Below are positions 34,042 through 42,714 of a stretch of 64,000 bases of DNA, one piece after another. The DNA comes from Alphaproteobacteria bacterium. Its GTDB lineage: Bacteria > Pseudomonadota > Alphaproteobacteria > Rhizobiales > Xanthobacteraceae. A program made the position numbers and the translations under genes. Position 1 is the first letter of the stretch, and each line of letters starts with the position of its first letter. The notes below the pieces were generated by a model. That model did not search any database. It was not told the DNA's origin and saw only the letters and a list, made by a program, of their open reading frames with translations. Location of the stretch: contig JBBCGH010000001.1 of the NCBI GenBank assembly GCA_037200445.1, positions 248,001 through 312,000 of the forward strand. The letters run 5' to 3'.

Positions 34042-34797
34042 TCAAGCCGCAGGCCGATGCGCGCGGAGGAACGAGCGGATCTGGCGCACCGCGAGCGGCA
34101 CGCGCTCCTTCGGCTCCTTCCAGGGGAACATGCTCACCTCCGCATTGGGGGCGAGCATCGCGGTTTCCATGGCGACCGCATAGGGGTGCGCCGGGACATC
34201 GTCGGGCAGGATCAGCACCGGCGTCTGGCAATTGCGCACGAAGTCGCGCGTCACGGTGAAAACGAAATCCGGATCGGTGCGGTACATACGCGTGACGAAC
34301 CGATCAACCATCTCCATGGTGAGGTCGGGCCGGCGCTTCACCAGCTCCGGACCCCAGTTCTTCATGTTATTGTTGTAGAACAGGTCGCGCATCTCGGGCC
34401 GCGACCCGCTCGGCTGCGTCAGCACTCCCGCGACGACGCGGTCCGGCGCGCGCTTGATCAGATTCCAGATGAACGGGCCGCCGATGCAGAAGCCCAGCAC
34501 CATAAATCTATCGATGCCGAGGTGATCCATCAGGCCGATGTGGTCGTCGGTATAGGACTCCCATGGGCGGTCGATCTCGAGTGGCCCGGATGACTCGCCG
34601 CCGTTCGCGTTGCGCAGGTCCGCCGCGATGCAACGGTACTCATCTTTGAATTCCTCGATTGCATTGAAGGGCGGGTAGCTGCCCGTGAGTTGGGCGATCG
34701 ACGAATTCAATCCTCCGCCCGCGATCAGCAGCAAAGGAAAGCCTGAACCGCTTTCCTCGTAACGGATGCGAACGTCACCGCGTTGGTAGAAAGGCAT
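34042..34797 (-). CDS. Alpha/beta hydrolase with a Cys in the nucleophile elbow
   Basis: A 251-residue alpha/beta-hydrolase-fold protein: FPLLLIAGGGLNSSIAQL (oxyanion region), YRCIAADLRNANGGES and the nucleophile elbow FMVLGFCIGGPF, in which Cys104 replaces the usual Ser (G-x-C-x-G, as in dienelactone hydrolases). A candidate acid residue is in VLILPDDVPAHPYAV. The canonical His near the C-terminus is not obvious, although HP in that segment could serve. It lies nine bases downstream of the MFS transporter gene on the same strand, so the two probably form an operon in which the transporter imports the hydrolase substrate. Confidence 0.85.
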   Translation of the reverse strand: MPFYQRGDVRIRYEESGSGFPLLLIAGGGLNSSIAQLTGSYPPFNAIEEFKDEYRCIAADLRNANGGESSGPLEIDRPWESYTDDHIGLMDHLGIDRFMVLGFCIGGPFIWNLIKRAPDRVVAGVLTQPSGSRPEMRDLFYNNNMKNWGPELVKRRPDLTMEMVDRFVTRMYRTDPDFVFTVTRDFVRNCQTPVLILPDDVPAHPYAVAMETAMLAPNAEVSMFPWKEPKERVPLAVRQIRSFLRAHRPAA

Positions 34798-34806
34798 CGT
34801 TACCCC

Positions 34807-36048
34807 CTATGCCGCCGCCAGCCGCCCGCGGGTGATGGTGCGGCTGCGGATCAAGAGCCAGCCGATGATCGCGATATTGAGCAGGTTCCACAGGAAGCCG
34901 TTGGCGAAGGCCGCGCGGTAGGAGCCGGTGAGATCGAAGATCGCCCCCGACATCCAGCCGCCGAGCGCCATGCCGAACAGCGCGAACATCAGCGCGATGC
35001 CGGTGCGGGTGCCCGCATCCTTCGGCGGGAAGTATTCGCGCACGATCACCGCATACATCGGGATGATGCCACCCTGGAACAGCCCGAACAACGCCGACAC
35101 CACGTAGAGCGAGGTCAGCCCATTGAACCCGAGATAAAGCAGCAGCGCGAAGGCCTGCAGCGCCGTGCCGATCAACAGCGCGCCGAGGCCGCCGATCTTG
35201 TCTGCGATGCTGCCCGAGGCGACGCGCGCGATCAGTCCGAGGCCGAGCATCAGCGAGAGCATCTCGGCGCCGCGCGCTACGCCATAACCGAGGTCGGCAC
35301 AATAGGCGACGATGTGGACTTGCGGCATCGCCATGGCGACGCAGCAAGAAATGCCGGCGACCGCGAGCAGCGCCTGCAGCGTGTTCGGCTTGATGCCGAG
35401 CGAGCCACGTGCGGCGCCGGCACCCTCAAGGTCGACGTGCTCGACCGGCGAGGGGCGGCGCAGCATCAGGGCAAGCGGGATCATTGAGACCAGACAGAAG
35501 ATCCCGATGCCGATGTGCGTTGCGCGCCAGCCATCGGTCGTGACGAAGTGTTGCACGATCGGAGGCCAGATGGCGCCAGACGCATAGTTGCCGCACGACG
35601 CGATGCCGATCGCGATGCCGCGGCGTTTCTTGAACCAGTGCGACATGTCGGAGACGATCGGTCCGAACGTGCCGGAGCATCCGAAGCCGATCACCACATG
35701 AGCTGCGACGAGCGCCCAGATATTCGGGGCGTACCCGGCAGCGACGAAGCCGATGACAGTGAACAATGTCCCGCCGATCGCCGGGATGAGGATGCCATAG
35801 CGATCCAGCAGGCGCCCCATCGCGACGCCGCCGAACGCGAAGCCGAGCATCGCGGCGGTGTAGGGCATCGAAGCTTCGTTGCGCAGGATGCCGAAATCGG
35901 CCTGCACGGGGGGCAGCACGACCACATAGGACCACATGCCGACGCTGCCGATGGTGCCGAGCACCAGCGCGACGAACAGGCGGATCCAGGCGTAAGTGGA
36001 GTCGACCCCGCCCAAGTCGGCGCGGGGAGAATGTGCGATGCTGACCAT
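34807..36048 (-). CDS. Major facilitator superfamily transporter (monocarboxylate/oxalate-formate-like)
   Basis: A 413-residue inner-membrane protein with about twelve hydrophobic segments, including FVALVLGTIGSVGMWSYVVV at the start and the loop motif GRLLDRYG between helices 2 and 3, which is the MFS signature. The second half repeats it (GSIADKIGGLGALLIG). The pattern GCSGTFGPIVSDMSHWFKKRRGIAIGI resembles the monocarboxylate/oxalate-formate antiporter branch. It is the first gene of a pair with the alpha/beta hydrolase. Confidence 0.9.
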   Translation of the reverse strand: MVSIAHSPRADLGGVDSTYAWIRLFVALVLGTIGSVGMWSYVVVLPPVQADFGILRNEASMPYTAAMLGFAFGGVAMGRLLDRYGILIPAIGGTLFTVIGFVAAGYAPNIWALVAAHVVIGFGCSGTFGPIVSDMSHWFKKRRGIAIGIASCGNYASGAIWPPIVQHFVTTDGWRATHIGIGIFCLVSMIPLALMLRRPSPVEHVDLEGAGAARGSLGIKPNTLQALLAVAGISCCVAMAMPQVHIVAYCADLGYGVARGAEMLSLMLGLGLIARVASGSIADKIGGLGALLIGTALQAFALLLYLGFNGLTSLYVVSALFGLFQGGIIPMYAVIVREYFPPKDAGTRTGIALMFALFGMALGGWMSGAIFDLTGSYRAAFANGFLWNLLNIAIIGWLLIRSRTITRGRLAAA

Positions 36049-36136
36049 GTGACCCGGCGTTGAATTCCAGCGGCGTTGGTAGCACCTCGGTCAAGTTCAG
36101 GAAATGTGATCTCGCGAATTGGTGATATGAGTTTCC

Positions 36137-36829
36137 GTGATGAATACTGACGCCCTGACATCCAGCGAGGGCCTTGCGCGCGTGCGCCAGGAGATTGCAG
36201 CCGCCTGCGCCGAGGCGAAGCGCGACCCGGCGACCGTGACGCTGATCGCGGTCTCCAAGACATTTCCGGCGGATGCGATCGAGCCGGTGATCGCGGCGGG
36301 CCAGCGCGTGTTCGGCGAAAATCGTGTCCAGGAGGCCAAGGCCAAATGGCCGGCGCTGACCGCTGCGCATCCGGGCCTCGAGCTGCACCTGATCGGGCCG
36401 TTGCAGTCCAACAAGGCAAAGGAGGCGGTCGCGCTGTTCGACGCGATCCATTCGGTCGACCGGCCAAGCATTGCGGAGGCGCTGGCGAAGGAGATCGCCA
36501 GGCAGGGCCGGCGGCCGCTGCTCTTTGTCGAGATCAATACCGGCGCGGAGCCGCAGAAGGCCGGGGTGCTGCCCCAGGACGCTGACGCCTTCATCAAGAC
36601 CTGCCGCGAAACCCATGGGCTGGAGATCGCGGGCCTGATGTGCATTCCGCCCTTCGAGGAAGCGCCTGCCCCGCACTTTGCCCTCACCGCCAAGATCGGG
36701 GCGCGGAATTCCCTGAAGCTGCTCTCGATGGGGATGAGCGCGGATTTTGCGACCGCGATTGCGTTCGGCGCCACGCATGTGCGGGTCGGGACGGCGATTT
36801 TCGGCGCGCGGGCGGGGTATCGGGCATGA
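36137..36829 (+). CDS. YggS-type PLP homeostasis protein
   Basis: A 230-residue fold-III PLP-binding protein that buffers pyridoxal phosphate and has no known catalytic activity. Lys40 in TLIAVSKTFP is the Schiff-base lysine; RVFGENRVQEAKAKWPAL, LHLIGPLQSNKAKEAV and LSMGMSADFATAI are family signatures, as is the phosphate-binding THVRVGTAIFGAR near the end. The TGA stop and last Ala codon (GCATGA) coincide with the start of a dispersed CGAAAACCGGT repeat. Confidence 0.95.
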   Translation: MMNTDALTSSEGLARVRQEIAAACAEAKRDPATVTLIAVSKTFPADAIEPVIAAGQRVFGENRVQEAKAKWPALTAAHPGLELHLIGPLQSNKAKEAVALFDAIHSVDRPSIAEALAKEIARQGRRPLLFVEINTGAEPQKAGVLPQDADAFIKTCRETHGLEIAGLMCIPPFEEAPAPHFALTAKIGARNSLKLLSMGMSADFATAIAFGATHVRVGTAIFGARAGYRA

Positions 36830-36896
36830 CCCCGAAAAGCATGTCCTCGACCTGATCGGGGATGGGTACCGGTTTTCGGATTCAGGTCATGCCCCA
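36830..36896. repeat. CGAAAACCGGT-type dispersed repeat
   Basis: It contains CCCCGAAAAGCATG, TGGGTACCGGTTTTCGG and the closing CAGGTCATGCCCC. Same family as 24,207, 47,452 and 62,670. The yggS stop codon falls in its first bases (GCATGACCCCGAAAAG). Confidence 0.75.
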
Positions 36897-36912
36897 AGAA
36901 AGCGCCCAAAGA

Positions 36913-36956
36913 AAAGCCCCGACGCGGGGCTGGGGGGCTGAGTGCGTCGGGGCTTT
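36913..36956 (+). terminator. Strong stem-loop terminator after yggS
   Basis: A perfect 13-base stem, AAAGCCCCGACGC pairing with GCGTCGGGGCTTT, around an 18-base G-rich loop. The A and T tracts at its feet make it able to act in both directions, though it is about 137 bases beyond the 3' end of the L,D-transpeptidase gene. Confidence 0.7.
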
Positions 36957-37092
36957 GTATGTGCGGTGGCCTCCTCAGCCCCCGCACAGACGAACTTGGT
37001 CCCCAACGCGCCGCCAGAGAGTTCGTTCCGGGTCATCGAAAAAAACTTCGAGCAGGAGAACTTCTCTTATCCCATTGTCAGCGCTTGGAAAT

Positions 37093-37623
37093 TCACCGCT
37101 GGCCGATATTGATCGCCGTCCCCGGTCCAAGATTCTTTAGAAGCTGCCACAACCGTGTCCGCGGCATCGCCACGCAGCCGGCGGTCGGCGCCAAGCCGGG
37201 CTTGGCAAGGTGCAGAAATACCGCGCTTCCGCGGCCGGCAATGCGCGGGCGCGTGTTGTGGTCGATTTCGATAATGAAATCATAAAGATGATCCGCGCGG
37301 CGCAACCGGTCGCCGGCCTGCCCGGCGCGGGCTTTGATCGGCCGGTTGTAGCGGCGATCGGCGGGATCTTCGCACCAGGCGTCGATTGCGGTGATCCGCC
37401 GGACCGGAAGCTGCGTCGCAGGCCGCGGATTGCGGTCCGCGCGCCACCACAGCCGCACGGGCCGAAACGTGCCGCGCGGCGTGCCGCCGTCTCCCTCCCG
37501 CTTGTTGGCCAAAATGCCGCCGCGCCCGAGCGCCACCGGCCAGGCGAGCGGACCGGCGCGCAACACCCCGCGGGTGCGGATGCCGGGAGCAGTACTTACA
37601 TGAATATCCTTCAGTGCCCGCAT
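37093..37623 (-). CDS. L,D-transpeptidase (YkuD domain) family protein
   Basis: A 176-residue protein with the catalytic signature VFLHLAKPGLAPTAGCVAM (His138, Cys150; HxnTxGC pattern). YkuD enzymes make 3-3 cross-links in peptidoglycan or attach lipoproteins to it. No signal peptide is visible with the start at 37623, which is unusual for a periplasmic enzyme, but cytoplasm-predicted short forms of this subgroup are common in the order. It is divergent from the response regulator gene 107 bases away. Confidence 0.85.
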   Translation of the reverse strand: MRALKDIHVSTAPGIRTRGVLRAGPLAWPVALGRGGILANKREGDGGTPRGTFRPVRLWWRADRNPRPATQLPVRRITAIDAWCEDPADRRYNRPIKARAGQAGDRLRRADHLYDFIIEIDHNTRPRIAGRGSAVFLHLAKPGLAPTAGCVAMPRTRLWQLLKNLGPGTAINIGQR

Positions 37624-37729
37624 CCCTCCCCACCCTGCATTTCGTAAGTTGAATCAATAGCCCCGCCGCTTGCGCTTTCTCCCCCGAATGTTCTATTTCG
37701 CGCAACTGCCGGACTCCCGGAGAACTTCG

Positions 37730-38416
37730 ATGTCCAACGTCCGCAAGATCCTGATCGTCGACGACGATACCGAGCTGCGCGAGGCGCTGGTCGAACAGCT
37801 TGCGTTGCACGAGGAATTCGACGCCGAAGCCGTCGACTCCGGCGCGAAAGGCGTGCAGTCCGCACGCAACGGGCACATCGACCTCGTGATCATGGATGTG
37901 GGTCTGCCCGACATGGATGGCCGCGAGGCGGTGCGCATCCTGCGCAAGAACGGCTTCAAGTCGCCGATCATCATGTTGACCGGTCATGACACCGATTCGG
38001 ACACGATCCTCGGACTCGAATCGGGCGCGAACGACTACATCACCAAGCCGTTCCGTTTCGCCGTGCTGCTCGCGCGCATCCGCGCGCAGTTGCGCCAGCA
38101 TGAGGCGAGCGAGGACGCGGTGTTCACGATCGGGCCATACACGTTCCGGCCCTCGTCGAAGCTCCTGATGAACCCGAAGGGCAACAAGGTCCGCCTCACC
38201 GAGAAGGAGACCGCGATCCTGCGCTATCTCTATCGTGCCGGGCAGCGGCCGGTGTCGCGCGAGGTGCTGCTGCAGGAGGTGTGGGGCTACAACTCCGGCG
38301 TCACCACGCACACGCTCGAGACGCACATCTACCGGCTGCGCCAGAAGGTCGAAAAGGACGCCGGCGCGCCTGCGATCCTGGTGACCGAAGGCGGCGGCTA
38401 CAAGCTGATGCCGTGA
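37730..38416 (+). CDS. OmpR-family response regulator (CenR-like)
   Basis: A 228-residue two-component regulator. The receiver domain shows KILIVDDDTELREALVEQL, the phospho-acceptor Asp56 in LVIMDVGLPDMDG, and the Lys of NDYITKPFRFAVLLARI. The C-terminal winged helix includes VRLTEKETAILRYLYRAG and THTLETHIYRLRQKVE. It resembles the CenR group of cell-envelope regulators in alphaproteobacteria, but no histidine kinase is adjacent, so the assignment is tentative. The ATG at 37730 follows CCCGGAGAA. The neighbouring L,D-transpeptidase is compatible with an envelope role. Confidence 0.9.
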   Translation: MSNVRKILIVDDDTELREALVEQLALHEEFDAEAVDSGAKGVQSARNGHIDLVIMDVGLPDMDGREAVRILRKNGFKSPIIMLTGHDTDSDTILGLESGANDYITKPFRFAVLLARIRAQLRQHEASEDAVFTIGPYTFRPSSKLLMNPKGNKVRLTEKETAILRYLYRAGQRPVSREVLLQEVWGYNSGVTTHTLETHIYRLRQKVEKDAGAPAILVTEGGGYKLMP

Positions 38417-38427
38417 ATATTGTGGGT

Positions 38428-38545
38428 GTCATCGCCCGCGAAGGCGGGCGATCCAGTAACCTCCGATGTTGATTCGGTTGCCGTTATGCCGCTTCATCGG
38501 CGGTGGTGTTTACTGGCTGCCCCGCCTTCGCGGGGCATGACGGGC
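38428..38545. repeat. Paired CCCGCGAAGGCGGG intergenic palindromes
   Basis: Two stems, CGCCCGCGAAGGCGGGCG at one end and GCCCCGCCTTCGCGGGGC at the other, form an inverted pair that fills the gap between the response regulator and the cyclic-nucleotide protein genes. The same family is seen at 1,083, 39,855 and 63,388. Confidence 0.7.
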
Positions 38546-38549
38546 ATAG

Positions 38550-39011
38550 ATGAGCATCGAGGACGACATCGCATTCCTGGAGGGCATTCCGTCGCTCCGG
38601 CTGCTCGGCCGCGATGCGTTGCGCATTCTGGCGATCGGCGCGGAGAGCCGCTACATCCATGAAGGCATCTCGTTGTTCGGCGAAGGCGAGGATGCCGATT
38701 GCGCCTATGTGGTGCAGGAAGGCTCGTTCGATCTCGTCGCTGAAAATAACTCCATGGCCTCGGTCGCCGGGCCCGGCACGCTGATCGGCGAGACCGCGCT
38801 GTTCACCGAGGCGAAGCGGCTGACCGCCGCGGTCGCGCGCGAGCCGTCCACGGTGGTGCGCATTCCCCGCCAGCTTTTCTTGAAGATGCTCGAAGGCTAT
38901 CCGGACGCGGCGCGGCGCATGCGCGATGCCATCGCCGGCAAGGTGAGCCGCACTGCGGCGGAACTGTCGCGCGTGCGCAGCGCGCTGACGCGCGAGCCCT
39001 CACGGCGGTGA
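38550..39011 (+). CDS. Cyclic-nucleotide-binding (cNMP) domain protein
   Basis: 153 residues containing one cNMP-binding beta-roll: ISLFGEGEDADCAYVVQEGSFDL, then SVAGPGTLIGETALFTEAKRLTAAVARE, where LIGETALF is the phosphate-binding cassette (Glu present, the following Arg of the R-A pair less clear). There is no DNA-binding domain, so it is not a CRP-type regulator but may modulate a partner. Its stop overlaps the GTG start of the DUF2293 gene. Confidence 0.85.
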   Translation: MSIEDDIAFLEGIPSLRLLGRDALRILAIGAESRYIHEGISLFGEGEDADCAYVVQEGSFDLVAENNSMASVAGPGTLIGETALFTEAKRLTAAVAREPSTVVRIPRQLFLKMLEGYPDAARRMRDAIAGKVSRTAAELSRVRSALTREPSRR

Positions 39012-39304
39012 ACCGGCGCGACGCGCTCGAGGCCGCGCTACGCCGCCTTGCGCCGAAGATTCCGCCGCACGAATTCGGTGCCGTCATCGATCATGCGCTC
39101 GACAGTCCGGGGCTCAGATCGGCCGCGCCTGACACCGCCGCATGGCTCTCGCTCGCTGCCTATGTGCGCCACACCTTCACCGAGTATGACACGCTGCTCG
39201 CGCAAGGTTACGACCGCGACAGCGCGCGGCATTTCGTGGCGGACGAGATGACCGCAGTGCTTAAGCACTGGGGCGTGCGGCGGCCATTGGGGAGCGACGA
39301 CTGA
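39008..39304 (+). CDS. DUF2293-type small protein
   Basis: 98 residues, start GTG overlapping the upstream stop (GTGA). The pattern ALRRLAPKIPPHEFGAVIDHALDSPGL ... AAYVRHTFTEYDTLLAQGYDRDSARHFVADEMTAVLKHWG split over helices corresponds to the DUF2293 family of short, mostly alphaproteobacterial proteins. Function unknown. The overlap suggests co-translation with the cNMP-binding protein. Confidence 0.75.
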   Translation: MNRRDALEAALRRLAPKIPPHEFGAVIDHALDSPGLRSAAPDTAAWLSLAAYVRHTFTEYDTLLAQGYDRDSARHFVADEMTAVLKHWGVRRPLGSDD

Positions 39305-39358
39305 CCCGATATACTCGAGGCGCGATCAACGGGGATCGCGCCGACCCACGGGGGACAC

Positions 39359-39841
39359 ATGTTCGCCACGCCTGCGATTGCGTTTCACACCATCCTCAGC
39401 CTGATCGCGATCGGCACGGGCGCCTGCGTCATCCTCTGTATGTCGAAGGGCAGCCGCCCCGGCTACTCCACGCTCGCGTTTCTCATCACCATGATCGCGA
39501 CCGACGTGACCGGCTTCTTCCTGCCCGCCGCCAAGCTTTTGCCCTCGCACATCACCGGCATCATTTCGCTCGCCGTTATCGCGATCGCACTTGCGGCCAA
39601 CTACGCGTTTCATTTCGCCGGGGCGTGGCGCTGGATTTACGCCGTGACGATGGGCATCGCGATCTATCTCAATTTCTTCGTGCTGGTGACGCAGCTCTTC
39701 CTCAAGGTCGGCTTCCTGCATGCGCTTGCGCCGAACGCGCCCGACAATCCTGAGCCGCCCTTCCTGATCGCGCAAGTGATCGTGCTCGCGATCTTCGTAT
39801 GGCTGATCTGGAAGAGCGTGAAGAATTTCCGGCCCAGTTGA
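39359..39841 (+). CDS. Four-helix membrane protein of unknown function
   Basis: 160 residues with about four to five transmembrane segments: FHTILSLIAIGTGACVILC, STLAFLITMIATDVTGFF, ITGIISLAVIAIALAANYAF, WIYAVTMGIAIYLNFFVLV and LIAQVIVLAIFVWLIW. Conserved-looking His and Gln in the helices might bind haem or quinone, but no family was recognised. Confidence 0.75.
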   Translation: MFATPAIAFHTILSLIAIGTGACVILCMSKGSRPGYSTLAFLITMIATDVTGFFLPAAKLLPSHITGIISLAVIAIALAANYAFHFAGAWRWIYAVTMGIAIYLNFFVLVTQLFLKVGFLHALAPNAPDNPEPPFLIAQVIVLAIFVWLIWKSVKNFRPS

Positions 39842-39854
39842 GCCGATCTCCCGC

Positions 39855-39918
39855 TCATTCCCGCGAAAGCGGGAATCCAACTTTTGGCGATCCCCGCCTG
39901 CGCGAGGACGAGTGCCAA
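39855..39918. repeat. Intergenic TTCCCGCGAAAGCGGGAA palindrome pair
   Basis: ATTCCCGCGAAAGCGGGAAT is followed by GATCCCCGCCTGCGCGAGGA, a decayed partner. Same family as 1,083 and 38,428. It separates convergent membrane-protein and cupin genes. Confidence 0.65.
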
Positions 39919-39930
39919 AGTGGCGTTCGA

Positions 39931-40284
39931 TTAGATCACCTTCCGCGCCGCCGCGGTCTTGGCATCCCCCGTATTCGGCGTGCCGGTTGGCTCGATCAGC
40001 AGGATGTGAACTTCCTCGCGCGCGACCGGGCGGTGTTCGACGCCGCGTGGAACGATGAACATCTCGCCCGGCTGAAGTGTCACGGTGCGGTCGCGCAGCT
40101 CGATATCGAGCGTGCCCTTGAGCACGAGAAAAAAATCGTCCGTGTCGTCATGCTTGTGCCAGATGAACTCGCCCTTGAGCTTCGCAACCATGACGTCGTG
40201 GCCGTTGTAGATCGTCACCGTGCGTGGCGAGAAGTATTCGCCAAAGGTCGCGAGCTTTTCGGCGAGATTGATTCTGTCGGTCAT
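39931..40284 (-). CDS. Single-domain cupin protein
   Basis: 117 residues. The cupin motifs are VAKLKGEFIWHKHDDTDDFF (His-x-His with nearby acidic residues) and PGEMFIVPRGVEHRPVA (final His). Family members include mannose-6-phosphate isomerase-like and uncharacterised proteins. Its ATG shares a base with the stop of the upstream serine hydrolase (TGATG-type junction), so the two form one operon. Confidence 0.85.
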   Translation of the reverse strand: MTDRINLAEKLATFGEYFSPRTVTIYNGHDVMVAKLKGEFIWHKHDDTDDFFLVLKGTLDIELRDRTVTLQPGEMFIVPRGVEHRPVAREEVHILLIEPTGTPNTGDAKTAAARKVI

Positions 40285-41681
40285 CACCGTCTCCTGCGTC
40301 GCTGGGACTTGGCTGGCTTGCCGTAGCGCGTCTCCATCTCGCGCGCGACCTGAGCGGCGGGACGCAGCTGCGAGCTTCCAAGCCATATTTCGGTGATCCG
40401 GCCCGACTTGCCGCGCACGCAGCGTACCGGCTCGCCGTAGCTGCCGTAGCCGGTCGCGGCCGCGATCCGTCCGGTGTTGCGGCCGGTGATTTCGAGTTCG
40501 CTCGCGTCGAACAGCGGGTTCAGGAATCCGGGCCCGGCGAGCATCACCTTGTTGCCCATCGGAAGGAGATCGATCGCCCCCCAAAGCGTCCACCAGCGTC
40601 CACTCCAGTCCTTGACCTTGCGGGCAGGCGGGCCGTTGCGCGCGTAGGCTTGCAGCACATGCATGATCCCGTCGGCCCAGATCCCGGCCCAGCCGTCGAG
40701 CGAGTTGCCGAGAACCGAGATCGTCAGCTCCTGCTGCGGGATAGTGCGCGTGGAGGAGATGTAGCCCTGGAGGCCGCCGGTGTGGCCGAACCACTCCCAG
40801 CCGTTGAACGTGCCGCTCATCGTGCCGAGACCGTAGTACTGCTCGAATGCCGAATGCGGATTGCGCCAGAGCCGGCGCGTCATCTCGCGGCGGCTTTCGA
40901 CCGACAGCACGCTGCGCTTCGCGGCGGGCGATAGCTGCGCGAAATAGCGGGTAAGGTCACTGGCGGTGCTCACGAAGCCGCCGGCAGGCGCGATGGCGTC
41001 CAGCGAAAAGTCGCCCGGAATGACGAGACGCCGCCCGAGCAGCATGCGTCCGGTGTGGCCCCGCGCGAACGGCGTGCCGCGCTTGAGCGGCATGTCGGGT
41101 GTCGTCTCGGTCAGGCCGGCGGCATCGATGATCTCGCGCTTGATCCACTTGCCAGACGGCTCGCCAGTGATCGCTTCGATGATCAGGCCGACGAGGCCAT
41201 AGCCATGATTGGAATATTTGAGCCGCGTGTTCGCCGCGATGACCGGAGGCGCCTTGAGGTCGGCGAGAAGCTGCTGTGCGGTTGGAAACGGACGGCGATC
41301 GGAGAAGAAGCCGGAGTCGCTGCCGTCGCGGACAAGCCCGGCGCTGTGCGAGAGCAACTGCGCGATGGTGGCGCGCGCCGCGGCTGGGTGGAGCCCGCCG
41401 ACATACTGCCCGGCCGTGTCATCGAGCTTGAGCTTGCCCTGCTCGCGCAGCTTCAGGACGCCACCCGCCGTGAAGCTCTTGGTGTGCGAGGCGACACGGA
41501 AGCGGTGTCGCGGTGTTAGCTCCTCGCCGGTCGCAAGGTTTGCGACGCCGAACGCGCGCTCGAAGGCGAGCTTTCCGCGGCGGGAAATCGCGATGATGCA
41601 GCCCGGCTGCTGGTGGGCGCGCATCTGGAATTCGATCCAGCGCGGGATGTAGTCGAGCGCGGCGGCAAGCCAGCGGTCCAT
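40284..41681 (-). CDS. Serine hydrolase of the beta-lactamase (class C / DD-peptidase) family
   Basis: A 465-residue protein with all three motifs of the serine beta-lactamase fold: SHTK at 65-68 (nucleophile Ser and general-base Lys), YSN near residue 155, and HTG in WFGHTGGLQGY around 306. A C-terminal domain of about 110 residues follows (GRWWTLWGAIDLLPMG, YGEPVRCVRGKSGRITEIWL). No signal peptide was seen, so it is probably cytoplasmic and closer to esterases or peptidases than to true beta-lactamases. It is co-transcribed with the cupin gene. Confidence 0.9.
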   Translation of the reverse strand: MDRWLAAALDYIPRWIEFQMRAHQQPGCIIAISRRGKLAFERAFGVANLATGEELTPRHRFRVASHTKSFTAGGVLKLREQGKLKLDDTAGQYVGGLHPAAARATIAQLLSHSAGLVRDGSDSGFFSDRRPFPTAQQLLADLKAPPVIAANTRLKYSNHGYGLVGLIIEAITGEPSGKWIKREIIDAAGLTETTPDMPLKRGTPFARGHTGRMLLGRRLVIPGDFSLDAIAPAGGFVSTASDLTRYFAQLSPAAKRSVLSVESRREMTRRLWRNPHSAFEQYYGLGTMSGTFNGWEWFGHTGGLQGYISSTRTIPQQELTISVLGNSLDGWAGIWADGIMHVLQAYARNGPPARKVKDWSGRWWTLWGAIDLLPMGNKVMLAGPGFLNPLFDASELEITGRNTGRIAAATGYGSYGEPVRCVRGKSGRITEIWLGSSQLRPAAQVAREMETRYGKPAKSQRRRRR

Positions 41682-41698
41682 GGATGTGCCCCTATCGG

Positions 41699-41830
41699 GT
41701 GTCCCGCACGCGATGCAGCACGGAGTGATGCATCGCAGATGCGGGACCCCGGTTGTTTCTCCTGGAAACCGGGGTACCGGTTCTGCAGCGCATCATTACA
41801 TGCTGCGCTGCGCCCGGGACACAGGGGCGC
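41699..41830. repeat. GATGCAGCAC-type dispersed repeat
   Basis: An extended palindromic region: GTCCCGCACGCGATGCAGCA, then GATGCATCGCAGATGCGGGA, ACCCCGG/CCGGGGT around a short loop, and finally GCAGCGCATCATTACATGCT with GCCCGGGACA. The arrangement of alternating stems is characteristic of repeats in this order. It lies between the serine hydrolase and exonuclease genes. Confidence 0.6.
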
Positions 41831-41839
41831 AACCCTCGT

Positions 41840-42658
41840 CTACACCTCGACCGTCGCCGTCACCGGCACGTGATCCGAAGGCCTCTCCCAGCCGCGTGCG
41901 TGCTTGGCGATGTCGAGGCGGGACACGCGGTCGCCGAGCTGCGGCGAGACCCAGATGTGGTCGAGGCGGCGGCCGCGGTCCGCGGCTTTCCAGTTGTCCA
42001 TCGCGCGGTAGCTCCACCACGTGTAGAGCTTCGCCGGCTCAGGGGTCAGCTCGCGCGCGATGTCGACCCAGTTGCCCACCTTGCGAAACGCGGTGAGCTT
42101 CCCGGTCTCGACCGGCGTGTGCGAGATCACCTTGAGCATCTGCTTGTGGCTCCACACGTCGTGCTCCAGCGGCGCAACGTTGAGATCGCCCACAAGAATA
42201 GCGCGCGCGCCGTTTTGCGGACGCAACTTTTCCATCGCGGTGACCTCGTCAAGGAACGCGAGCTTGTGGGCGAATTTTTCGTTGATCGCCGGATCGGGCT
42301 CGTCGCCGCCCGCCGGCACGTAAAAATTATGCAACGTGACGGGATCGCGCAGGCCCGCCTTCTCGCTGAGCGTCACCGCGATGTGGCGGCAGTCTTGCCT
42401 GCCGCAGTAGTTGTCGATGGTGACGCTCTCGAACGGCAGACGCGAGAGCACCGCGACGCCGTGATAGCCCTTCTGCCCGTTGAGCGCCGCATGCGTGTAG
42501 CCGAGGCGGCGGAAGCGCTTCAGCGGGAAGGCGTCGTCGGGAGATTTCGTCTCCTGCAGGCAGATCACGTCCGGCCGGACCGCCTTGATGAAGCGCGACA
42601 CCAGATTGATGCGCAGGCGGACCGAGTTGATGTTCCAGGTGGTGACGGTGAGGGGCAT
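41840..42658 (-). CDS. xthA: Exodeoxyribonuclease III (AP endonuclease family)
   Basis: A 272-residue endonuclease/exonuclease/phosphatase-fold protein that cleaves at abasic sites and trims 3' ends. Motifs are TVTTWNINSVRLR (catalytic Asn), DVICLQETKSPD (metal-binding Glu), AILVGDLNVAP (Asp and Asn), RRLDHIWVSP (Asp), and PSDHVPVTATVEV at the end (catalytic His). The ATG at 42658 matches the family start; the frame upstream is antisense-like sequence through a repeat and the TctC gene. Confidence 0.94.
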   Translation of the reverse strand: MPLTVTTWNINSVRLRINLVSRFIKAVRPDVICLQETKSPDDAFPLKRFRRLGYTHAALNGQKGYHGVAVLSRLPFESVTIDNYCGRQDCRHIAVTLSEKAGLRDPVTLHNFYVPAGGDEPDPAINEKFAHKLAFLDEVTAMEKLRPQNGARAILVGDLNVAPLEHDVWSHKQMLKVISHTPVETGKLTAFRKVGNWVDIARELTPEPAKLYTWWSYRAMDNWKAADRGRRLDHIWVSPQLGDRVSRLDIAKHARGWERPSDHVPVTATVEV

Positions 42659-42714
42659 GTGGTCGATACATAGCTGCCCATGCGCCTGACGCAAGGTGGC
42701 GCGAAACGCTATCC

